A stretch of 64,000 bases of DNA, taken from Pedobacter nutrimenti. GTDB lineage: Bacteria; Bacteroidota; Bacteroidia; Sphingobacteriales; Sphingobacteriaceae. Location: contig NZ_QKLU01000011.1 in the NCBI RefSeq assembly GCF_003208655.1, positions 62,001-126,000 on the forward strand, read 5' to 3'. The stretch's first letter is position 1; every line of letters begins with the position of its first letter. Under the pieces are notes generated by a model. That model was not told where the DNA came from. It saw only the letters and a program-made list of their open reading frames with translations, and ran no database searches. Of this stretch, positions 23,928 to 32,201 are shown piece by piece. A program made the translations under genes and the position numbers.

Positions 23928-26567
23928 ATGATAAGACCGTTACTATGGTGTACAACGTTAACGATTGGCGTTTTGTTTTCAATCAGTTCCGTTGCGCAAC
24001 AAAAAAAGAAGCTCCCAAAGATTAACATCACAAAAAAGAACAGTCCGGATAGCCTGAACAAAAAATCAGCTGCCGACAGTACAAAAAAGAGCAGTCTTAA
24101 GAATTACAGTACTTTACTGAAAAAAGCCAGAACAACTGGTGGCTTGTTTAAAGTGCACCAGGTAGAAACAGATTATTATTTCGAAATTCCACTGAAACTG
24201 ATGGGCAAAGATTTTTTGCTGGTCAATAAAATCTCTTCTGTCCCTCTGGCCATTAATGAAGCAGGTTTAAATAAAGGCATGAACTATGAAAACAAGGTCA
24301 TTCGCTTTTATCCAAACAAACTGGCCAAAACGGTATGGGTAAAAACCATTGTTCCACAAGTGGAATCACCCAAGGGGGATGCCATTACCCAATCGGTTAA
24401 AGATAATTTTACAGGTTCGGTTATTGAAAATTTTAAAATCGAGGCTTATTCCCCGGATTCTTCAGCAGTAGTGATTAAGGTCAATAAAGTATTTGACGGA
24501 ACCGAGAAAAGCTTCAACGATGTATTTACCAATATAGGCTTGGGTACAAGCCCTAAAAGTGCCCTCTCTGCCATTGAGCAGATGAAAAGTTTTCCGGGAA
24601 ACATTGTTGTGCGCTCATTGCTGAGCACTTCGGTAACTGAAGGACAGAGCAGTATTCCGGTAAGTGTTGCAGTGACCACCAATTTGCTGCTGCTTCCGGA
24701 AAACCCAATGAAACCTCGTTTTGCAGATAACCGGGTGGGTTATTTCAGTACGCCAAGATGGTATTTTTCCGATACGCAACAAAAAATGGAAACCAGGGAG
24801 CTCATTACCCGCTGGAAGCTGGAGCCAAAAGTGCAGGACCGCACCCGTTACCTCAGCGGAGAGCTGGTGGAACCTGAAAAACCGATTGTATTTTATATAG
24901 ATCCTTCTACGCCTCCTCAATGGAGACCTTATATTATAGATGGGATCCATGACTGGCAAAAAGCATTTGAATCAGCTGGCTTTAAAAATGCCATTCAGGC
25001 AAAACTGGTTACTGATACGGCCGATTTTGACGCCGATGATGTGCGGTATTCGGTGGTGACTTATGCGGCCTCCCCTAAATCGAATGCAATGGGGCCGGCG
25101 GTGGTTGACCCGCGTTCAGGAGAAATCCTGGAATCAGATGTGATCTGGTGGCATAATGTAATGACCTCTTTGCAATACTGGATGCGGGTGCAAACCGGAG
25201 TGATTGATTCCGGGGCAAGAAAAAACCAGTTTAGTACCACGCAGATGGGCAATGCCATTCGTTTTGTTTCTTCTCATGAAATTGGACATACCCTAGGTTT
25301 GAAACACAATATGGGGGCCTCTGCTGCTTATCCCGTAGATTCCCTGCGTTCGCAAAGCTATACCTCCAGAATGGGCGGGACCGCTCCATCGATAATGGAT
25401 TATGCCCGTTTCAATTATGTGGCCCAGCCCGAAGACGGGGTGACCAACATTACTCCACAAATTGGGGTCTACGATAAATATGCCATTGCCTGGGGATATC
25501 GCTGGCTGGATACACAAGATCCGCGCAAAGACCTTGAGGTTCAGAAATCCTGGATTACCCAAAAACAGAACGATCCTTTGTACCACTACGGAGAGCAACA
25601 AAGCGGCTTAAATGTGGTAGATCCGAGGGCGCAGTCAGAAGACATTGGTGACAACGCCATGAAAGCAAGCACCTATGGTTTGAAAAACCTGCAGAGAATG
25701 GTCCCTCAGATTGAAAACTGGGCAGCTGATCCAGGCGATTCCTATTACCAGGCGGGTAAATTATACATGGCGGCCATTTGGCAATGGAATACCTATGCCG
25801 ACCACGTTATTGCAAACATTGGTGGTTATTACCTGGAAAGTCCCGTTGCCGGTGATGGTAAAAATGCCTATACGCCCGTACCAAAAAAGATGCAGGAACA
25901 GGCGCTGGATTATTTGAAAAAACAGGTGTTTCAACTGCCGGAATGGTTGTTTAAACCAGCCCTTTTAGCCCACACTTTCGCCGTTAAAGATACACCACTT
26001 GGTCCTTTTGAATATGGGCCTTATAACCTTAAGCGTGAACAGCAATATGGTTTAATGTACAGTCTTGTGAGTGATGAACGCTTGCTGAGGATGTTGGAAA
26101 TGGAGTCTGTATATGGTAAAGATGCCGTATTCACCGTATCTGACCTGCTGAGTGGTATTCATAAAACCATCTTTAAAACAACGATGAAAGGAGCTTCCCT
26201 TTCCATCGATGAACGGTTGGCCCAACAGAACTATGTGGATGTATTGCTGGTTGGAACGGATAAGTTAATGGAAAAACTCAATAAAAAGACCCTGCAACCG
26301 GCACGGGGCCCGCAGGCAAACCTGCCGGAACTTTGTGACCTGACCCCGCGGGCTTTCAGGGACGAGAAAACCCCTGTGGAAAAAGAACTGAGGAATGTAT
26401 TCGTGACTTCTATGGCCAGGACTTCTGATGTGGCTCCGGCAAAAAGAGGTGCTCTGATGGAAATTTTAAACCTGCTGCAAAAAAAGAAAAACAACGGGGA
26501 CCAGGAAACTCAGAGCCATTATAACGATCTGATCCTGAGGATTAAACAAAACCTAAAAATCAATTAA
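23928..26567 (+). CDS. Secreted zinc-dependent metalloprotease (DUF5117/DUF4953 type)
   Basis: An 879-residue exported protein with signal peptide (CTTLTIGVLFSISSVAQQ). The zinc motif HEIGHTLGLKHN places ligands at His450, His454 and His460 with Glu451 catalytic, the metzincin form HExxHxxGxxH, and SIMDYARFNY about 40 residues later fits the Met-turn. Flanking regions match the large Bacteroidota proteases found beside SusCD pairs. I start at the ATG 23928; the frame reaches a GTG at 23901 that would add nine charged residues in front of the signal. SusC follows 25 bases later, so peptide uptake by the SusCD pair is the natural reading. Confidence 0.9.
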   Translation: MIRPLLWCTTLTIGVLFSISSVAQQKKKLPKINITKKNSPDSLNKKSAADSTKKSSLKNYSTLLKKARTTGGLFKVHQVETDYYFEIPLKLMGKDFLLVNKISSVPLAINEAGLNKGMNYENKVIRFYPNKLAKTVWVKTIVPQVESPKGDAITQSVKDNFTGSVIENFKIEAYSPDSSAVVIKVNKVFDGTEKSFNDVFTNIGLGTSPKSALSAIEQMKSFPGNIVVRSLLSTSVTEGQSSIPVSVAVTTNLLLLPENPMKPRFADNRVGYFSTPRWYFSDTQQKMETRELITRWKLEPKVQDRTRYLSGELVEPEKPIVFYIDPSTPPQWRPYIIDGIHDWQKAFESAGFKNAIQAKLVTDTADFDADDVRYSVVTYAASPKSNAMGPAVVDPRSGEILESDVIWWHNVMTSLQYWMRVQTGVIDSGARKNQFSTTQMGNAIRFVSSHEIGHTLGLKHNMGASAAYPVDSLRSQSYTSRMGGTAPSIMDYARFNYVAQPEDGVTNITPQIGVYDKYAIAWGYRWLDTQDPRKDLEVQKSWITQKQNDPLYHYGEQQSGLNVVDPRAQSEDIGDNAMKASTYGLKNLQRMVPQIENWAADPGDSYYQAGKLYMAAIWQWNTYADHVIANIGGYYLESPVAGDGKNAYTPVPKKMQEQALDYLKKQVFQLPEWLFKPALLAHTFAVKDTPLGPFEYGPYNLKREQQYGLMYSLVSDERLLRMLEMESVYGKDAVFTVSDLLSGIHKTIFKTTMKGASLSIDERLAQQNYVDVLLVGTDKLMEKLNKKTLQPARGPQANLPELCDLTPRAFRDEKTPVEKELRNVFVTSMARTSDVAPAKRGALMEILNLLQKKKNNGDQETQSHYNDLILRIKQNLKIN

Positions 26568-26592
26568 ATAATAAACCAATAAATTTGCAGAA

Positions 26593-29500
26593 ATGAATAA
26601 ACTTTTACTAATTTTTTTCCTGTTCGGCATTGGCTTAACCAGCTACGCGCAGGATCAAAGGACCATTACGGGTCAGGTGCTGGCGGAGGAGGATGGGAAG
26701 CCCATACCAGGGGCTTCAGTCTTTGTAGATAAAGCAACAATAGGGGAACAAAGCAGTCCTGGAGTGATCCAGAATGTGGCCATAGGGGCGGTGACAGATG
26801 TGGACGGGAAATTCACGCTGAAAGTACCGGCTTCGGTGGAATACTTAAGGGTCAGTTATATGGGCTACAGCTCAGTGTTGGTGAGCATCAAAAACAAAAA
26901 TCATATTTCTGTGTCCCTGGCCAGCGACAACAATGTACTGAATGAAGTGATTGTCAATGGTTATACCGACATAGCTAAACGCAAAAATACCACCTCAGTG
27001 GCCAAACTGGATTATGACAAGGTCCGTCAAAGCGGGGTATCGGGAATTGACCAGATGCTGCAGGGACAGGTAGCCGGTGTGTCTGTGACCAATTTAACAG
27101 GAGGGCCCAATTCTGCACCTGTGATCCGGATCAGGGGTACGGTTTCCTTAAACGGAACCCAGGATCCTTTATGGGTACTGGATGGTTTGCCTTTGGAGGG
27201 GACCAACCTGCCAAAAAACCTACAGGATAAAGAAAACATTGATCAGCTGCGCAATTTGCCCATTTCTGGCTTAAATCCAGACGATATTGCCGACATCACC
27301 ATTTTAAAAGATGCGGCGGCTACCGCCATTTATGGGGCCAGGGCAGCAAACGGGGTTATTGTAATCACCACTAAAAAAGGTAAAAAAGGCCCTATGGCCC
27401 TGACTTTTAATGCCAATACTTTTATAGAGCAAAGGCCCGATTTCAGTAAACTGAACCTGATGAATGCCAGCGAGAAAGTTGATTTCGAACTTGGACTGGC
27501 TTCCAGGGCCGACCTGGATTACAGGAGCGGACAGGGGGCTATTGCCAGGATCCTGAATAAATCGGGTGAACTGAATACCCTGAGGCAAAAAGGCTTTGCA
27601 GGTTTAAGTCCTGCCACACAGGCGCAAATTAATGCTCTTCGGAACAACAATACTGACTGGGGAAAGGAATTGTACCAGACTGCTGTGAACCAGCAATATA
27701 CTTTGGGTTTGTCAGGAGGAAATGATCAGGCAAATTATTACTTTTCTTCTGGTTACTATGATGAAAAAGGGAGTACCATTGGTACAGGAATGAGGCGTTA
27801 CAACACGACCCTGAAAACCGATTTTATCGTTTCACCGAAGCTGAAATTTGGAGCAGCCTTGTTTGGCTCGGTGACCAACCGCAACACCTTTCTGACCGAG
27901 GGTAGTTCAAGGACCAGTCCGTCCAGATATATGCGTGCTTTGAATCCTTACCTGACCGTAAGGGATGCAAATGGTGCCTATGTGTATGACCAGGATATTC
28001 TGGGTTCTACAGGCGGATTGGGTGCAGAAGTCTTTTTACCTTTTAATGTGATAGAAGAAAGGGAAAACAGCCGCTACAAATTAAGCAACAAGAGTTTTAA
28101 AGGGATTTTTGATGTGAACTACAAACTGAGCAAAGAACTGAACTTCCGTTCGGAAATGGGTTTGCAGTTTGAAGAAACCGGTGCTGAAAAATATGCCAGT
28201 GCAGACACCTACTACACGCGCAAAATGCGTGAAGAGACCAGGTATTTTAGTTCTGCAACAAACAAATACGAATACTTTCTACCCAGTGGTGGGGTGATCC
28301 AAAACCAGAACACTTCTTTTTTCCAGTACAACTGGAAAAACATACTGGAATACAAAACCGTGATTAATGAAAAACATGAAATCGAGGCTTTAGCGGGTGC
28401 GGAATTCCGTAAAACCAGAAATACGGACATCACCACCAAAGGTTTTGGTTATAACGACCGGACACTAACTACTCAAAATATTGTTTTTCCGAATTCAAAT
28501 TACGTTGGGAGTTCTTTATACAAGCAATATCAGAAAGGATTTGTTGAAAATGCTTATGCCTCTTTTTACGGAACACTTTCTTATACTTACGACCGCAAGT
28601 ATACTGTATATGGCAGTATCCGTTATGATGGTTCAGATCTTTTTGGGGTGGATCCTAAATACAGGTACCTGCCTATTTATTCTGTTTCGGCAGCCTGGAA
28701 TGCAAAAGAAGAAAACTTCTTTAAAGAAATCAACTGGCTTTCCAACCTACGCCTGCGTTCTTCTTATGGTATTCAAGGGAACGTGGATAAAAACACTTCT
28801 CCATTCGTTGTTGGAAATTACAACAGCGCTACCATCCTTCCAGGAAAGAGCGAAAACACCATTATTGTTTCTAATCCGCCAAACCAAAAACTGCGTTGGG
28901 AAAAAACAACAACTTTTAATGCGGCAGCGGACCTTGGGTTATGGAACAATGCTTTGCAGATTACTTTAGAATATTACAACAGGGACAGTAAAGACCTGAT
29001 TGGTTTGCAGGAACTGCCATTGGAAAATGGTTTTGAGTTTACCAATACCAACTGGGCAAAGGTAAACAACCGTGGACTGGAGCTGACCATCTCTACCCGG
29101 AACATCAGCGGCAAAGATTTTCAGTGGTGGACCGATTTTAACATTGCCCATAACAAAAGTAAAGTGGTCAGAGAGAATGCACGTTTAAATTCACTTTCGC
29201 CTTCCAAAGAGGGTTATCCGGTCAATGCACTGTTTGTGATCAAAACCGCTGGCCTGGATGCCAATGGTATCCCTCAGTTTGTAAAGGATGGAAAAGTAGT
29301 GTCGCTGGAAAACTTTTACAAGTTGTATGATCCTTATGCAGATTTTTTCCCGGGTCAGCAGGCAGAAACTTCTTTAAGTGTTAAGGAACAGCAAGGTTTA
29401 TATACTTATGCCGGTGACAGGGACCCGAAATACACGGGCGGACTGGTTAACCGGTTCCGTTACCGGAATTTTGATCTTGCAGTATCTGCGACTTTTAACC

Positions 29501-29952
29501 TGGACCAGATGATGCTGGCAAATCCTTCTTATAACCCGGCACAGGTGGATCCCGGACAAAATTACAGCAGGGATGTATTAAATGCCTGGAGCCCCTCCAA
29601 TACCGGAAGTACCCTGCCTGCTATTATTGGCAAGGATACCGGTGATGGCAGCAGGTGGATGCCGGCGACCTGGTTCAACGGTGGTGATGTAGGAAATACC
29701 TATAACAGCCTGGATATTTTTGCCCGTAAAATGAGTTACATCCGCATCAATAGTGTAAGGCTTGGTTATACTTTGCCTTCTAAAATTGCGGGAAAAATTA
29801 AGGCAAACAGCTTAAGGTTTAGTGTAGAGGGCAGGAACCTTTTTGTTTTCGGAACAAATTACAAAGGTTATTTTGATCCTGAGAGCTATGGCAATATCTA
29901 TGCCCAGCCTTTGTCAAAAAGTATCTCCATTGGTTTAAACGCAACATTTTAA
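26593..29952 (+). CDS. SusC/RagA-family TonB-dependent outer membrane receptor
   Basis: An 1119-residue receptor: signal peptide (LFGIGLTSYAQ), carboxypeptidase-regulatory-like domain (RTITGQVLAEEDGKPIPGASVFVD to about 115), plug domain (VSGIDQMLQGQVAGVSV, PVIRIRGTVSLNG, DITILKDAAATAIYGARAANG), then a 22-strand barrel with the SusC signature GKKGPMALTFNANTF. It imports substrate delivered by its SusD partner using TonB energy. Substrate is not deducible from sequence; the upstream protease favours peptides, the PL6 lyase oligosaccharides. Confidence 0.96.
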   Translation: MNKLLLIFFLFGIGLTSYAQDQRTITGQVLAEEDGKPIPGASVFVDKATIGEQSSPGVIQNVAIGAVTDVDGKFTLKVPASVEYLRVSYMGYSSVLVSIKNKNHISVSLASDNNVLNEVIVNGYTDIAKRKNTTSVAKLDYDKVRQSGVSGIDQMLQGQVAGVSVTNLTGGPNSAPVIRIRGTVSLNGTQDPLWVLDGLPLEGTNLPKNLQDKENIDQLRNLPISGLNPDDIADITILKDAAATAIYGARAANGVIVITTKKGKKGPMALTFNANTFIEQRPDFSKLNLMNASEKVDFELGLASRADLDYRSGQGAIARILNKSGELNTLRQKGFAGLSPATQAQINALRNNNTDWGKELYQTAVNQQYTLGLSGGNDQANYYFSSGYYDEKGSTIGTGMRRYNTTLKTDFIVSPKLKFGAALFGSVTNRNTFLTEGSSRTSPSRYMRALNPYLTVRDANGAYVYDQDILGSTGGLGAEVFLPFNVIEERENSRYKLSNKSFKGIFDVNYKLSKELNFRSEMGLQFEETGAEKYASADTYYTRKMREETRYFSSATNKYEYFLPSGGVIQNQNTSFFQYNWKNILEYKTVINEKHEIEALAGAEFRKTRNTDITTKGFGYNDRTLTTQNIVFPNSNYVGSSLYKQYQKGFVENAYASFYGTLSYTYDRKYTVYGSIRYDGSDLFGVDPKYRYLPIYSVSAAWNAKEENFFKEINWLSNLRLRSSYGIQGNVDKNTSPFVVGNYNSATILPGKSENTIIVSNPPNQKLRWEKTTTFNAAADLGLWNNALQITLEYYNRDSKDLIGLQELPLENGFEFTNTNWAKVNNRGLELTISTRNISGKDFQWWTDFNIAHNKSKVVRENARLNSLSPSKEGYPVNALFVIKTAGLDANGIPQFVKDGKVVSLENFYKLYDPYADFFPGQQAETSLSVKEQQGLYTYAGDRDPKYTGGLVNRFRYRNFDLAVSATFNLDQMMLANPSYNPAQVDPGQNYSRDVLNAWSPSNTGSTLPAIIGKDTGDGSRWMPATWFNGGDVGNTYNSLDIFARKMSYIRINSVRLGYTLPSKIAGKIKANSLRFSVEGRNLFVFGTNYKGYFDPESYGNIYAQPLSKSISIGLNATF

Positions 29953-29963
29953 TATAAATTTCG

Positions 29964-31289
29964 ATGAAAAGAATGATGATATTGAGTGCTTTTGTACTTA
30001 CTGTAAGCCTCAGCAGTTGTAAAAAATATTTAGATATAGAACCTGTGGGAAGGGTAATCCCGCATACAGCAGAAGATTTCAGGGCATTACTGACTTCTGC
30101 CTACGCGAACTTTCCTAAACATAAAACCTTATTGTCCCTGCGTGCCGATGAGATGAAACCCAACGAAAATAGTGCAGACTTTACTGACATTAAAGGTATT
30201 TATATCTGGGACGACGTCAATTCAAGCGGACAAACGGTATCCTTTCCTTATCTGCAGTTTTATACGAATATTTTTTATGCAAATGAAGTGATTGCAGATG
30301 TGGAAGCAAAGGTCGGACCTGGAGCAGAAACCAATCAGATGAAAGGAGAAGCTTACCTGCTACGTGCTTATGCGCATTTTGAACTGTTGAACTTGTATGC
30401 AAAACCTTACAATAAAGCAACTGCAGCAACGGACCGGGGTATTCCTATTTCTACGACAATAGATCTGGAGCAAAAATACGCACCTTCCAGTGTAGATGCT
30501 GTATATACGCAAATTTTATCTGATCTAAGTGCAGGACAGGCTTTGCTGAATGTCGATGCCTGGGAAACGGGTAAAAATTACCGTTTCAGCAAAAGAGCTG
30601 GCTGGGCCCTAGCGGCAAGAATTTTTCAGTTCAGGGGAGAATGGGACAAAGCACTAACTGCTGCCCAGAATGTATTGCAGTCCAACGACCAACTCGAAGA
30701 CCTGAATGTTGCGGGCAGTTTGTTGCCAAACAATTACCAGTCTAAGGAGAACATTCAGTCCCTGGAAGATGCAATGGATGCTAAAATTTCGAGATCGGCT
30801 ACGATAACTGATCATTTACTGGGCGTTTACAATCAGGACAATGACCTCCGCTTTGCCCTGTTTTTTAGTAAATCCGGCGCAAATTATGTATCGGTCAAAG
30901 GAAATTCAAATGCTTTAAAAATCACTTTCCGTAATGGAGAAATGTACCTGATTGCCGCGGAGTCTGCTTTACAGACAGGCAATAAAGAGCTGGCCCTGCA
31001 AAGGTTGCTGGCTTTAAAAGTAAAACGCTTAAAACCAGCTTACTTTGCTGCTGAAAAAATAAGGATATCTGCTTTAAGCAATCAAGACCTGATGACCGAA
31101 ATTCTGGCTGAAAGGGAAAGAGAGCTTGCCCTGGAAGGGCACAGGTGGTATGACTTAAGGCGTTACGGACAACCTCAGCTGCTGCACAGCATGGAGGGTA
31201 AAGACTATATCCTGCAAAAAAATGATCCAAGGTATACCATCAGGTTTCCAAAAGAAGCGATTGCAAACAATCCAAATTTATTACAATAG
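29964..31289 (+). CDS. SusD/RagB-family surface lipoprotein
   Basis: A 441-residue SusD partner of the preceding SusC, 11 bases downstream. Lipobox with lipidation Cys19 (LSSCKKYLDIEP), then the TPR-like SusD fold: GEAYLLRAYAHFELLNLYAKPY and the C-terminal REREL-ALEGHRWYDLRRYG block, hallmark of the family. It is on the short side for SusD (many exceed 500). It captures the ligand and caps the SusC barrel at the cell surface. A terminator follows at 31322. Confidence 0.95.
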   Translation: MKRMMILSAFVLTVSLSSCKKYLDIEPVGRVIPHTAEDFRALLTSAYANFPKHKTLLSLRADEMKPNENSADFTDIKGIYIWDDVNSSGQTVSFPYLQFYTNIFYANEVIADVEAKVGPGAETNQMKGEAYLLRAYAHFELLNLYAKPYNKATAATDRGIPISTTIDLEQKYAPSSVDAVYTQILSDLSAGQALLNVDAWETGKNYRFSKRAGWALAARIFQFRGEWDKALTAAQNVLQSNDQLEDLNVAGSLLPNNYQSKENIQSLEDAMDAKISRSATITDHLLGVYNQDNDLRFALFFSKSGANYVSVKGNSNALKITFRNGEMYLIAAESALQTGNKELALQRLLALKVKRLKPAYFAAEKIRISALSNQDLMTEILAERERELALEGHRWYDLRRYGQPQLLHSMEGKDYILQKNDPRYTIRFPKEAIANNPNLLQ

Positions 31290-31321
31290 GTTATATTAGG
31301 TTAGGTGAATATTACTATTGG

Positions 31322-31355
31322 CTCCGGTTTCTTTAACAGACCGGAGTTTTTTTTT
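31322..31355 (+). terminator. Rho-independent terminator after susD
   Basis: CTCCGGT (31322-31328) and ACCGGAG (31340-31346) form a 7-bp stem with an 11-base loop and nine Ts follow. It ends the protease-SusC-SusD transcript and separates it from the response regulator. Confidence 0.85.
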
Positions 31356-31385
31356 AAATTTACAGCAGGTTATTTCCCCATTAAC

Positions 31386-32108
31386 ATGACTGTACTGATC
31401 ATAGAAGACGAAGAGCTTGCCGCCCTTGAACTCAAAAGCATGCTAATGGAAGCCGTGCCGGGGGTGGAGATACTGGCCATACTGGAAACCGTCTCCTCGG
31501 CGGTAAGCTGGTTCCGGCAGCACCAGGCCGATCTGGTATTCATGGACATCCACTTAGGGGATGGGGAGAGTTTTGATATTTTTCGTCAGGTGGGGATTAG
31601 CAGTCCGGTGGTTTTTACCACAGCCTACGACCAGTACACTCTTAAAGCTTTTAAACATCAGGGCGTGGATTACCTGCTTAAGCCTTTTGACTTGCAGGAT
31701 GTGCGGCAGGCCATTAAAAAGGTGGAAAATCTGCGGCAGGGTGTTCCTGTTCAGCATGGGCCGCCCAGAACCCGGTTTATGGTAAAAACAGGGACCCGTT
31801 TAAAGGCGGTTCAGGCCGCAGAAATTGCTTATTTTATGGCAGATGACAAATACCTTTTTTTAGTAACCAGAGAAGGTCAGGGCTATATTATCGAGGAAAC
31901 CATTACCAGTCTGGAACCCCAGTTGTCTTCTGCTGATTTTTTCAGGATCAACCGGAAATTTATTATTCATATTTCCTCTATTAAAGAAATGTTTAAGGTA
32001 TCCAGAAACAGGGTCAGGGTAATCCTGGACCCGGAACCTGAAAACCATGTACAGGTATTGGTCACAGAAGAAAGGGCCGAGGCCTTTAAAGCCTGGCTAA
32101 ACATGTAG
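31386..32108 (+). CDS. LytTR-family response regulator
   Basis: A 240-residue regulator: receiver with phospho-acceptor Asp54 (LVFMDIHLGDG), acid pair in LIIEDEE and conserved KPFDLQD, then a LytTR DNA-binding domain (MVKTGTRLKAVQAAEIAYFMA, FFRINRKFIIHISSIKEM). I start at the ATG 31386 because the upstream part of the open frame (from 31305) crosses the susD terminator. It is the probable partner of the LytS-type kinase at 22178, which lies 7.6 kb away on the other side of the protease-SusCD genes. Confidence 0.93.
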   Translation: MTVLIIEDEELAALELKSMLMEAVPGVEILAILETVSSAVSWFRQHQADLVFMDIHLGDGESFDIFRQVGISSPVVFTTAYDQYTLKAFKHQGVDYLLKPFDLQDVRQAIKKVENLRQGVPVQHGPPRTRFMVKTGTRLKAVQAAEIAYFMADDKYLFLVTREGQGYIIEETITSLEPQLSSADFFRINRKFIIHISSIKEMFKVSRNRVRVILDPEPENHVQVLVTEERAEAFKAWLNM

Positions 32109-32169
32109 GCTATGTTCGGAATTTAACATTCTTTAACACAAATTAACAATTAAAGCCTTGATGTTCTGG

Positions 32170-32177
32170 TATTTTTG
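32170..32177 (+). promoter_or_regulatory. -7 element of the DUF2723 gene
   Basis: TATTTTTG matches TAnnTTTG exactly, 24 bases before the ATG at 32202. No -33 element stands out. Confidence 0.5.
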
Positions 32178-32201
32178 AGGGAACCAACTCAACTATAGCT
32201 T

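Noticed and set aside
31305..31385. N-terminal extension of the LytTR regulator
   Set aside because: The segment is the susD terminator hairpin and T-tract read as codons; MTVLIIEDEE at 31386 is the normal receiver start.
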